Below are positions 45,601 through 53,632 of a stretch of 64,000 nucleotides of DNA, piece by piece (position 1 is the first letter of the stretch; every line of letters starts with the position of its first letter). The DNA is from Achromobacter sp. AONIH1 (GTDB lineage Bacteria > Pseudomonadota > Gammaproteobacteria > Burkholderiales > Burkholderiaceae_B). The stretch lies in contig NZ_CP026124.1 of NCBI RefSeq assembly GCF_002902905.1, forward strand, positions 2,480,001 through 2,544,000, read 5' to 3'. The notes under the pieces are model-generated. The model had not been told where the DNA came from and did no database searches. It saw only the letters and a list, made by a program, of their open reading frames with translations. Made by a program: the position numbers and the translations under genes.

Positions 45601-48459
45601 GTACGTGTCATCGCCGATGCCGCCGCGCAGGATGTCGTCGCCGCTGCCGCCGTCCAGCGTGTCGTTGCCTTCACCGCCGTCGAGGATGTCGTTGCCGGCG
45701 CCGCCCAGCAGCGTATCGCTGCCCGCCCGGCCGTAGAGTGTGTCGTTGCCGTCCAGCCCCGCGATTGTCTCATCGCGGAAGGTGCCGTCGATGACGTCGT
45801 TGGCGGCGGAAGCCTGCATGGTCAGGTTCGCGACATCGTCGAAGTTCAGGACGCGGTCCGAGAACTCCAGCGTGTCGATGCCGGCATGGAGGGTGTCGCG
45901 CGAGAAGTATCCTTCGATCAGCAGGGTGTTGCCCGAGCCGGTGATGGTGACTCGGAGATCGGCGCCTGTGCGCAAGATCGTCACATCGAACGACATTACG
46001 TCGGCGTCGAACAGCACCCGGTCCGCGGGCGACGCGTCGTTGAGTTCAATGATGCGATCGTTGCCGGAGTCGCGGCCGAACAGATAGGTATCCGAGCCGC
46101 TGCCGCCCTCGAGCGTGTCGTCGCCCGCTCCGCCATCCAGGATGTCGTTGCCGCCCATGCCCTGCAAATGGTCGTTGCCGCCGCCGCCGTTCAGCACGTC
46201 GTCGCTGCCATAGCCGGTCAACCGGTCCGACTGTTCGGTGCCGGCGAGGACGATGTTCTTTATCTCGCCAATTGAAAGGACGGTGCCGTCGTCGAATCTG
46301 ATGCGTTCGACGGCATAGGACGTGGTGGCGTCCAGCAGGAAGTAGTTGGACACGACAAGCAGATCCGTCGTGCCCTTGATCATGATGTGCAGATCGTTTT
46401 CCGAGCGCAGGAATGACACGTCGGCGCGTGCGATGCCCGGCTTGAACTGTATCGTGTCCGCATTGACGCCCAACGGGTCCGCGTCGTAGTTGTCTATCGT
46501 ATCCACGCCCGAGCCGAGGCCGAACAGATAGGTGTCCGCGCCCGTTCCGCCGCTCAGGAAATCGCGGCCGACGCCGCCGTCCAGGATGTCATCGCCGGCG
46601 TCGCCGTAGAGCTGGTCCTTGCCGGCGCCGCCCAGGAGCGTATCGTTGCCGCCGCCGCCGCGCAGGATGTCGTTGCCGCCTTCCCCGGACAGCGTGTTGT
46701 CCTGGTCGTCCCCGGTGAGTACGTCAGAGCCTGATTGACCGATATCGGCCAGCAGCCGGGAGAAGTCGTCGCTGCCCGATGCTCCGATTTGGCGCAGGGC
46801 CCGCATGAATTCGGCGCCGCGTTCGCCCAGGCCGTGCAATGCCAGGCCGAATTCCTCGATCAGGTGCTGGGCTTCGGCGGGGTTCGCCGCATAGGAGTTC
46901 CGCAGGCTGGCGGCCACCTGGGAAAGATCGAACAGGATTTTGTTGTCGACGATGTCGGTGATCGTGACCTGGCCGATCAAGGAATAGAAGTGCGATGCAG
47001 CCATCAATTGGCCATACAGCATTTCGCGCAATGATTCGTAGGCGTCCAGCAGCAGGGCCGCCGAATTGGGCCCTGGATTGGGCGTGCCGGCGTTGGTTCC
47101 GGCACTTTGCAGGAACTTGTCGCCCAGAAAGGCTTCCAGCGCGTAGAGTTTCCGGGCGTCGTGCATGTATTCGCCGCGGCTGGTGGGGGCAATCCCGGCG
47201 ACGCCGGCCCAGGCGAAGACCAACTGATCGAACGCCAGCAGGCGGGCATCGCGGTTTTGCTCGGCGACGAACGCCGCGATCAGCGCCTGGAGTTGGCCGC
47301 TGCCATCGCGGGCGATGGCCTGATGCAGGCTGTGCACCGTGCCGGATCCCCTGACGTTCGGCAGGGCAGCGATGGTGCTGTTGATCGCCACGGTGTCCTT
47401 CTCGATCGTCATGGCGGGGTCGATCGCGAACCAGACGTCGTTCATGCCGCGAACCGAGCCGTCGGTGCGCGTATAACCGCTGGCGAGCGCATGGTTGTTG
47501 CCCTGCGCGTCCACGCCGCCGGGGTTGCGGGTGTAGCCCAAGTCGATCGAGCGCACGTTGGCCTCGGACAGGGTCATCAGTTCGCCCGCGTCCACGCCGG
47601 CGCTGCTGTTACTGTCCCGCCAGACCCGCAGTTCATGGAAGCGTTCGTCGTTGGCGTCGATTTTGCCGTCGCCGTTGCTGTCGAACAGCGCCAGCGCCGC
47701 AAACCCGTCGGACGCGCGGCCGCCTCCGGGCAGGTAGGCGTTGTTGCCGAAAAGCTCGCTGCCGTCGTCGATCTGGCCGTTGCCGTTTCTGTCCCAGACC
47801 AGCAGGCCGTCGTCCTTGCCCACCCAGCCCGTTTCCTCGGCGAAGCCATCGCCGTCATGGTCGAAGAATATGCCCGACGTATACGAGAGCGTTTCCACGC
47901 CGTCGCCGTCCAGGTCGAGGATGAGCGGGCTGACCGCCTTTTTTGCACCGCCCATGCCGGCGGCGGGGTTGTCGGGGTTGGATGGGTCAGAGGGGTCGGT
48001 TGGATCCTGGGGGCTGCGACCGGGACCGGGTCCCCCGAGGGGAAATGTATGGCCGGTCAAGCTGGCTAGGGTCCCCGCTATAGTCAGGCCAGCTCCGATA
48101 GCGAGCAACGGGATGGCTGCTGCCGCGCCTCCGGCACTCACGCTGATGACTGCCGCCGCCATGGCAAAGCCGTTGCCAACAATTGAGATCGCATCCGACA
48201 AGGACAATTTCCTGAAGTCGCGAATATCCATGCCGATCTTTGCGACTGTCCATGTAGCTGCCATCGGGTTGGTGGCGAGGGCTACCGCTTGGGCAAGGCC
48301 TGGTATGCGGTTGCCTGCGACGGAGGCAACGCCGTTGACGATGCCAACCAGGGCTTGTCCGTCTCCGGACATGATGGCAACAGGTCGTCCATCGGCATGA
48401 GCGGAATAGATGCCTTCCGCGCCTGAACCTGTTACGACGAATAGGTTGACCCAACTCAT
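42625..48459 (-). CDS. Giant RTX calcium-binding protein, type I secretion substrate
   Basis: Secreted protein of 1944 residues. The N-terminal 160 residues are hydrophobic and Gly/Ala-rich (AISIVGNGFAMAAAVISVSAGG). A linker of D/P/S and a LILDLDGDGVETL module with EF-hand-like DRNGNGQIDDGSELFG and DSNGDGKIDANDE loops follow. From about residue 580 eight blocks recur, each with GGxGxD nonapeptides, an xDTYLFGRxSGND segment, a beta stretch (LLITxxGSGNTLLIKDYF) and an ERLEFxDGxxL end. The extreme C-terminus should hold the uncleaved secretion signal. The start is ATG 48459 after AAGGAG. It could be an adhesin, a toxin-like or S-layer-type protein; no toxin enzyme domain is recognised. Confidence 0.9.
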   Translation of the reverse strand: MSWVNLFVVTGSGAEGIYSAHADGRPVAIMSGDGQALVGIVNGVASVAGNRIPGLAQAVALATNPMAATWTVAKIGMDIRDFRKLSLSDAISIVGNGFAMAAAVISVSAGGAAAAIPLLAIGAGLTIAGTLASLTGHTFPLGGPGPGRSPQDPTDPSDPSNPDNPAAGMGGAKKAVSPLILDLDGDGVETLSYTSGIFFDHDGDGFAEETGWVGKDDGLLVWDRNGNGQIDDGSELFGNNAYLPGGGRASDGFAALALFDSNGDGKIDANDERFHELRVWRDSNSSAGVDAGELMTLSEANVRSIDLGYTRNPGGVDAQGNNHALASGYTRTDGSVRGMNDVWFAIDPAMTIEKDTVAINSTIAALPNVRGSGTVHSLHQAIARDGSGQLQALIAAFVAEQNRDARLLAFDQLVFAWAGVAGIAPTSRGEYMHDARKLYALEAFLGDKFLQSAGTNAGTPNPGPNSAALLLDAYESLREMLYGQLMAASHFYSLIGQVTITDIVDNKILFDLSQVAASLRNSYAANPAEAQHLIEEFGLALHGLGERGAEFMRALRQIGASGSDDFSRLLADIGQSGSDVLTGDDQDNTLSGEGGNDILRGGGGNDTLLGGAGKDQLYGDAGDDILDGGVGRDFLSGGTGADTYLFGLGSGVDTIDNYDADPLGVNADTIQFKPGIARADVSFLRSENDLHIMIKGTTDLLVVSNYFLLDATTSYAVERIRFDDGTVLSIGEIKNIVLAGTEQSDRLTGYGSDDVLNGGGGNDHLQGMGGNDILDGGAGDDTLEGGSGSDTYLFGRDSGNDRIIELNDASPADRVLFDADVMSFDVTILRTGADLRVTITGSGNTLLIEGYFSRDTLHAGIDTLEFSDRVLNFDDVANLTMQASAANDVIDGTFRDETIAGLDGNDTLYGRAGSDTLLGGAGNDILDGGEGNDTLDGGSGDDILRGGIGDDTYLFGHNAGHDTIQDEGGLDRIVFEAGIAPADLRIARDGSSFDLLITLQGGGSSLRIKDYFFGTNGRYVVDRLEFSDGSVLTYDDIVAGILGATSGDDIIYGTNAGETIRGQEGNDTLYGEGGDDILDGGAGDDTLYGGEGSDTYLFGRHSGNDTIRETGLYGDAGDRVLFDADILPSDITFTRAGTSNDLLITVQGSGNTLLVHDYFQRALQRYGIDLFEFANGTVLTFIDIAAITMGATNGDDVITGTAADDVINGLAGNDILNGGDGNDTLLGGDGNDTLNGEAGNDTLDGGAGDDVLDGGVGDDTYLFGRHSGNDTIKEGLLMSGNDRVLFDADVRFTDVQFQRVGSSPDLLITISGSGNTLLIKDYFDRLGTDSVRIERLEFGDGVVLGYADVAAIVMRPTEGNDVIYGTDGNDRIFGEGGDDILYGDRGDDILDGGAGNDLLIGGEGSDSYWFGRNSGNDVIQEEGLFGGTDRVQFDDDIQRADLRFTRVGTSQDLLVTIAGSNSTLLLKNYFTRAIASYGIELFEFANGDSLNFADIITLTMTGTAGNDQLIGTTDDDTISGLDGDDTIWGRDGNDLLLGGNGNDVLYGETGNDTLDGGAGDDTLDGGIGNDTYRFGRNSGNDTILEGKLFFGNDRVVFDASITQADLSLQRIGSSYDLLITLAPTGNTLLIKDYFDGETADAGRVERLEFSDGSALTLPDVAAITMRPTEGNDTIYGTAGNDVLRGAGGNDALYGGDGNDAIYGDDGNDTLYGERGDDTLDGGAGDDLLIGGEGSDTYRYGRGSGNDTIREDGLFGGTDVIQFDAGILAGDISLQRVGTSNDLLITLDTGNTLTVLDFFFRPLSGYGIENLAFTDGTVLSYADIAALVSNANGSPVTPSGAAATSSATTALGSPEEAAAQRLWLGSASGFSEAAPAAATAFGLAMEIMTGTPPVPAGPAELQQVDQRMLQLIDAMSAFSPEDSVAGFHSPEQQPLVAPMLAASSR

Positions 48460-48472
48460 GCGAACTCCTTGA

Positions 48473-48673
48473 TCAAGAGTGGCGGAGATAGAGCGCAATA
48501 ACCCCGCAAATCACAAGAAAAACGGCTATGTAGTTGTAGATTTTCTGATTCGGGATATACGGAGTGTCCGGGCGCTTCTTTTTGTGGCGGTATATCCGAT
48601 AGAGGTCGTAGACCGCATAGAGCACCACCAGCAATATTCCGAGCAATAGGGCATAGGGCAGAATCTGTCTCAT
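48473..48673 (-). CDS. Small two-helix membrane protein
   Basis: Protein of 66 residues with membrane segments at about 4-22 (ILPYALLLGILLVVLYAVY) and 46-62 (IYNYIAVFLVICGVIALYL) joined by a basic loop (RIYRHKKKRPDTP). It ends 13 bases before the RTX gene start and follows the promoter at 48796, so it is co-transcribed with the RTX protein. Family not recognised. Confidence 0.65.
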   Translation of the reverse strand: MRQILPYALLLGILLVVLYAVYDLYRIYRHKKKRPDTPYIPNQKIYNYIAVFLVICGVIALYLRHS

Positions 48674-48795
48674 TGCTTGTGAAGCATCCTTGGTTGATCA
48701 ACCATCTTGAGATAGCAGCGCCAGCATCCGTCTCACCCATATCCGCATGCATGACATTTTTTATTTGTGAAAGCGGAATGAAAGGGTGCGCGAAA

Positions 48796-48824
48796 AAATT
48801 AACGAGCGATCAATAATTTGTCAA
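48796..48824 (-). promoter_or_regulatory. Sigma-70-type promoter for the RTX operon
   Basis: On the minus strand TTGACA (48824-48819), a 17-base spacer and TAATTT (48801-48796). The region is AT-rich (unlike the rest of the host DNA). TGAAAGCG (48768-48775) and CGCTTTCA (48871-48878) form an inverted repeat that flanks the promoter and may bind a regulator. Confidence 0.6.
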
Positions 48825-49070
48825 TAAATTAAATTGTCGAATATATAAAGTTGACTGTTTATTTTGAGAGCGCTTTCATTATTCCCGGCGTTGCCGATGG
48901 ATTCGCCGGCGGCGCCAACAATCCGGCAATGTCCAGGCCGGCCGCGATGGACCGCGCCACGGATGGGCTGCGTGCCTGGCTAGGGCCGTGAGGCCCGTGA
49001 TGCCGGGCCAGCTACACTCGAGGCTTCGCCTCACCGTCCGCCTCTCGCGCCAGATCACAGGAGAATTCCC

Positions 49071-49853
49071 ATGCTCAAAGGAAAAGTCGCAGTCGTCACC
49101 GGTTCCACCAGCGGCATCGGCCTCGGCATCGCCAGCGCGCTCGCCCAGCAGGGCGCCGATATCGTTCTGAACGGCTTCGGCGACGCCGCCGAGATCGAGA
49201 AGATCCGCGCCGGGCTGGCCAGCCAGCATGGCGTGCGCGTCGTGTACGACGGCGCCGACCTGTCCAAGGGCGAGGCCGTGCGCGGCCTGGTCGACAACGC
49301 CGTGCGCCAGCTCGGCCGCATCGACATCCTGGTCAACAACGCCGGCATCCAGCACACCGCGCCGATCGAGGACTTCCCGGTCGAGAAGTGGGACGCCATC
49401 ATCGCGCTGAACCTGTCGGCCGTGTTCCACGGCACCGCCGCCGCGCTGCCGCACATGAAGAAGCAGGGCTTCGGCCGCATCATCAACATTGCCTCGGCCC
49501 ACGGGCTGGTGGCCTCGGCCTACAAGTCCGCCTATGTCGCCGCCAAGCACGGCGTGGTCGGCTTCACCAAGGTCACCGCGCTGGAAACCGCCGGCCAGGG
49601 CATCACGGCCAACGCCATCTGCCCGGGCTGGGTACGCACCCCGCTGGTCGAGAAGCAGATCACCGCGCTGGCCGAGAAGAACGGCGTGGACCAGGAAGCC
49701 GCCGCTCGCGAGCTGCTCAGCGAAAAGCAGCCCTCGCTGCAATTCGTCACGCCGGAACAGCTGGGCGGCACCGCCGTCTTCCTGGCTTCCGACGCCGCCG
49801 CGCAGATCACCGGCACCACCATTTCCGTCGACGGCGGCTGGACCGCGCGCTGA
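49071..49853 (+). CDS. bdhA: 3-hydroxybutyrate dehydrogenase
   Basis: Classical short-chain dehydrogenase of 260 residues with TGSTSGIG cofactor motif, NNAGIQH, and the catalytic Ser and Tyr-x3-Lys in SAHGLV and YVAAKHG. GWVRTPLVEKQI and length match D-3-hydroxybutyrate dehydrogenases, which oxidise the ketone body released from PHB to acetoacetate. ATG 49071 follows AGGAG. Upstream lies the divergent AT-rich RTX promoter region. Confidence 0.88.
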   Translation: MLKGKVAVVTGSTSGIGLGIASALAQQGADIVLNGFGDAAEIEKIRAGLASQHGVRVVYDGADLSKGEAVRGLVDNAVRQLGRIDILVNNAGIQHTAPIEDFPVEKWDAIIALNLSAVFHGTAAALPHMKKQGFGRIINIASAHGLVASAYKSAYVAAKHGVVGFTKVTALETAGQGITANAICPGWVRTPLVEKQITALAEKNGVDQEAAARELLSEKQPSLQFVTPEQLGGTAVFLASDAAAQITGTTISVDGGWTAR

Positions 49854-49874
49854 CATCAGGTAGGAACCCCTCTC

Positions 49875-50645
49875 ATGCTGTTTTTGCTTTCCCCCGCCAA
49901 GAAACTGGACTATGACTCGCCGCTGCACGTCGAGACGCATACCCAGCCCCTGTTCGTCGATCAGGCCGCCGGCCTGATCAAGGTGCTCAAAACCAAGTCC
50001 GCCGACGACATTTCCGCGCTGATGAGCCTGAGCCCGGCGCTGTCCGAGCTGAATGTGCAGCGCTACGCCAGCTGGAAGCGCAGCTTCACCCAGGCCAATT
50101 CGCGCCAGGCGGTGCTGGCTTTCAATGGCGATGTGTATGAGGGGCTGGACGCGTCCTCGCTGTCGGCCAAGCAGCTGGACTGGGCGCAGGAGCACGTGGC
50201 CATCCTCAGCGGTCTGTACGGCGTGCTGCGTCCGCTGGACCTGATGCAGCCCTACCGCCTGGAAATGGGCACGCGCCTGGAAACGCCCAAGGGCAAGACG
50301 CTGTACGACTACTGGGGCAGTTCGATCGCGCAGTACCTGAACGAACGCCAGGAAGGCCAGAAGTCGCCGGTCATCGTCAACCTGGCGTCCGAGGAATACT
50401 TCAAGTCCGTGGACCTGAAGGCGCTCAAGGCGCGGGTGGTGCAGTGCGTGTTCCAGGACTGGAAGAACGGCGCCTGGAAGATCATCAGCTTCCACGCCAA
50501 GCGGGCGCGCGGGCTGATGGCGCGCTATGCCATCCAGCACAAGGTCGCCAAGCCCGAAGGGCTGCAGGGCTTTGATCTTGAAGGCTATGCCTACGACGCG
50601 TCGGCATCGTCTGACGACAAGCTGGTGTTCCGCCGCAAGCTCTGA
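49875..50645 (+). CDS. yaaA: Peroxide stress protein YaaA
   Basis: Cytoplasmic protein of 256 residues (DUF328). The start [51 protein letters not shown] and [15 protein letters not shown] are family hallmarks. In E. coli YaaA limits free iron under peroxide stress. It starts 21 bases after bdhA, possibly in one transcript. Confidence 0.95.
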   Translation: MLFLLSPAKKLDYDSPLHVETHTQPLFVDQAAGLIKVLKTKSADDISALMSLSPALSELNVQRYASWKRSFTQANSRQAVLAFNGDVYEGLDASSLSAKQLDWAQEHVAILSGLYGVLRPLDLMQPYRLEMGTRLETPKGKTLYDYWGSSIAQYLNERQEGQKSPVIVNLASEEYFKSVDLKALKARVVQCVFQDWKNGAWKIISFHAKRARGLMARYAIQHKVAKPEGLQGFDLEGYAYDASASSDDKLVFRRKL

Positions 50646-50733
50646 GCTTCCGGCTTGCTGTAACGAGAATGGCCGCCTTCGGGGTGGTCATTTTCTTGGG
50701 GCGTCGCGATATCGGCGCGGCGGCGCCGCCCGC

Positions 50734-52965
50734 TCAGGCCGGCGCCGCCGCGCCCGGCGCGTGCGCCGGCTCGTCCAGCGCCAGCAGTTCCTGGCGGATC
50801 ATGTGGGTGGCCTTGATCATCTGCTTGAGCGGGTAGACGAGCGCCGCCTGCTCGCCGTCGGTGTCGAACTGGCTCGGCAGGACCGGCGCGGGCCCTTGCA
50901 TCCGGTTTTCGTCCAGCAACCGGGCCATGCCGTCCAGCGCCTCGCGCACCGGCACGGGCGTCTGCGGCAGCGCCGCCAGGATCGGAATGGTGGCGGTGAT
51001 CTGCGAGGCCAGCACGTGGTTCTGGATCAGCAGGTTGTTCAGCTCGGGCACGTTGACCTGATGCGACGTGGGTTCGCTCATCATGCGATAGAACGCCTCG
51101 GCGAAATTGCTGAAGGCGATGTGCACGTTCTTGCGCGCCAGCCGCCAGGCGAGGTCGGCGTCGGCGATGGCCGGGGCCTGGCCGTCCCTGGCCGCGTCAG
51201 GCGCGGGATCGGCCGGCGCCTGCATCGCGTCGGCGTATCGCATGCCCGCAAGCAGGTACTCGCGGTTGGCGCGCGTGGCCGCCGCCGCCAGCGGCTTGAG
51301 GTAGCGGGCCTCCCACCAGGGCAGGATGTAGCTGCACACCAGCGCCAGCGCGCAGCCGATCAGCGTGTCGATGGCGCGTTCGCCGATCACCGACATGGAC
51401 ACCGTGCCGGGAGAAACGAAGTGGAACACCAGCACCACGAACAGCGTGTTGAAGATGGCGCTGGCCATGTAGTTCAGCTGCACCAGGCTGTTGCCCATGA
51501 TGCAGGCGGCCAGCAGCACGGCGAACAGGATCTCGGGGCTGTCGGTCAGGTTGAACAGCAGCAGGGCGCAGACGCAGCCGATGACGGTGCCAGTCAGGCG
51601 CCAGCCATTGCGCTGTCGGGTCAGCGCGAAGCCGGGCTTCATGATGATCACGATGGTCAGCATGATCCAGTAGTTGTGCGCCGAGAATGCCGGCGACAGC
51701 CAGCGGCTGGCCAGCGTCATCGCCAGCGCCGCCGCCGCCGTCACGCGCAGCGCGTAGCGGAAGTGCGGCGAATCCAGGCGCAGGTTGCTGGTCAAGAGGC
51801 CGAAGCGGAATTCCTGGCGCGAGATGAAACGCGTGAGCGACTTGCTGATGCGCAGCACGTCGGTGGGCTTGGCATCGGGCGAGGCGGCGGTGTGGTCGGC
51901 CAGCCGGTCGACGATGCGGGTGGAATTGCGCAGGCGGCGCAGCACCTGGATGATCAGCGCCAGCATTTCGGGCTCGCGTTCGCCGAAGCCCTGTTGCTTG
52001 AGTTGCTCGATCTCGTATTCGATGGCGCGCAGCTTGGCCTTGGCGCTGCTGCGGTACTGCACCTTGCGTCCGCGCGACACGTCCAGCGCGATGCGGTTCA
52101 GTTCCAGCGACATCTTCACCAGCGCGTCGCGCATGAAGATCAGGCAGTCGTTGCCGGCCAGCGCGCGCCGCAGCGCGGCGTAGTCGGTGTGCGTGGCTAC
52201 CAGCGTATCCAGCAGCTGCAACATGTCCACGAACATGTTCCAGATCATCACGCGCTGGCGGTCGCCCAGGCCCTTGCCGCGCGGCAGGGCGCGCAGCACC
52301 ATGTCGCGCGCCGCCTGGTGTTTTTCCGTCATGACGGACTGGCTCTGGATCAGCGCGCGGTAGGCGTCGTCCAGGTCGGCGGTCGCGTCATAGAAGGCCG
52401 CGCGCGCGGCCACGTAGTCGGCGGTGGCGAACAGCGCCACCGACATGGCCTGCTGTTCCTCGCGCAGCCAGAACAGGCGTGAAAAGCCCAGGCTGAACGC
52501 CACGTAGAACAGCGCGCCGCCCAGCGTCGCGGCGGCATGGGCCAGGACCTGATCGGGCTCCAGCGGCGAATGCATGGTCAGCGTCATGAGCAGCAGGGCG
52601 GCGAAGCCGATCAGGCCGCCGCGCTTGCCGAAGACCGTGAACATGGAAAAGACGAAGCACTGGGCGATGACCGCCAGCCAGATCAGCACAGGGTGCGTGG
52701 ACGCCAGCCCGGTGATGATGACGGTCAGCGTGCCCAGCAAGGCGCCGCCGAGCATTTCGTTGGTGCGGTGGCGTTGCGGACCGCCGGGCTGGTCGATGAT
52801 GGCCAGGCACTGCGCGCCGAAGGTGGCCACCAGTCCCGTGGCGTAGTGGCCGAACAGTCCGCCCAGCACCAGCACCGGCAACAGCATGCCTATCGCCTGG
52901 CGCACCCCTCCGAAAAAGTAGTGGCTGTAGAGGAAGCGGCGAATGCTGGCAATGCGCAAATCCAT
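50734..52965 (-). CDS. YccS/FUSC-family inner-membrane protein
   Basis: Protein of 743 residues with two sets of membrane segments (about 20-170 and 400-520) separated by cytoplasmic regions, the layout of YccS and other FUSC (aromatic-acid exporter-like) proteins. MDLRIASIRRFLYSHYFFGGVRQAIG is typical of YccS. Transport substrate not known. Convergent with yaaA. Confidence 0.82.
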   Translation of the reverse strand: MDLRIASIRRFLYSHYFFGGVRQAIGMLLPVLVLGGLFGHYATGLVATFGAQCLAIIDQPGGPQRHRTNEMLGGALLGTLTVIITGLASTHPVLIWLAVIAQCFVFSMFTVFGKRGGLIGFAALLLMTLTMHSPLEPDQVLAHAAATLGGALFYVAFSLGFSRLFWLREEQQAMSVALFATADYVAARAAFYDATADLDDAYRALIQSQSVMTEKHQAARDMVLRALPRGKGLGDRQRVMIWNMFVDMLQLLDTLVATHTDYAALRRALAGNDCLIFMRDALVKMSLELNRIALDVSRGRKVQYRSSAKAKLRAIEYEIEQLKQQGFGEREPEMLALIIQVLRRLRNSTRIVDRLADHTAASPDAKPTDVLRISKSLTRFISRQEFRFGLLTSNLRLDSPHFRYALRVTAAAALAMTLASRWLSPAFSAHNYWIMLTIVIIMKPGFALTRQRNGWRLTGTVIGCVCALLLFNLTDSPEILFAVLLAACIMGNSLVQLNYMASAIFNTLFVVLVFHFVSPGTVSMSVIGERAIDTLIGCALALVCSYILPWWEARYLKPLAAAATRANREYLLAGMRYADAMQAPADPAPDAARDGQAPAIADADLAWRLARKNVHIAFSNFAEAFYRMMSEPTSHQVNVPELNNLLIQNHVLASQITATIPILAALPQTPVPVREALDGMARLLDENRMQGPAPVLPSQFDTDGEQAALVYPLKQMIKATHMIRQELLALDEPAHAPGAAAPA

Positions 52966-53632
52966 GGGCGAGCGGCGTGCGGGCTGATTGATGCGACAAG
53001 TATAGAGAGCGGCGGGCTTTTCGGGGCCGGATTACTGCGCCAGATTGTTGCCGCGATGGCGCTTTGGCGTCGCTTCGGATTTGGTTCCTGGTCCGGGTTT
53101 GGGGGCCGAGGCAGGACAAGTCCGAGCCGGATTCCAAAATGATGCGGGACCACAATATGGACCTCAAAGGACCAGCATGTGGACCTGCGGCAGCGGCCCG
53201 CCCGCGCCGCAGAATCCGGGGTCGGATCTTCCGCGATACCTGGGCGCAACACCGCGCCACGCATGATTTGCTACGGATGACGCAATGCGGTAGAGTCGTT
53301 GCCTTGCGCTGGCCTGCCTATCCGAAGCCGGCGCGTTGAGGCGGATTTTCTGGACCACCTTCCAGGATCTTCCGCAGCAGTTACACCTGCCGTTGGCCGC
53401 GCCACAAGCGTGTGTTGCCAAGGCTTCCATTTCGACCTCCAGCGTCCCCAAGGGGCGTTCGCGCTGCGTTCTGTCGAACGTATGCCGGGTCGGCAAGGTG
53501 TCCGGGTGGCGTGGCTCCGTGAGCCGCAAAGCGCCGGATCATGTTGTCGCAGCCGGTATGGGTTCAGTTGCCGCCGTATCCGGGCGGGCAGCAGGCAGGG
53601 TTAGCAGGGCCGGTTTTGAAAGGAATGACAAC
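52966..53632. other. Intergenic region and ilvI leader
   Basis: 667 bases with no supported gene. The ilvI promoter at 53268-53296 leaves a leader of about 330 bases. Frames across it are rejected as shadows or chance. A branched-chain-rich leader peptide was looked for but not found. Confidence 0.5.
53268..53296 (+). promoter_or_regulatory. Sigma-70-type promoter upstream of ilvI
   Basis: TTGCTA, a 17-base spacer and TAGAGT. It is the best promoter match between the divergent YccS-like gene and ilvI. Confidence 0.5.

Noticed and set aside
42625..48069. Long plus-strand frames (for example 44566-46275) and a CRISPR-like look in the RTX region
   Set aside because: They are antisense shadows of the repeated GGxGxD codons. 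Repeat units are variable, in frame with the RTX gene and lack unique spacers.
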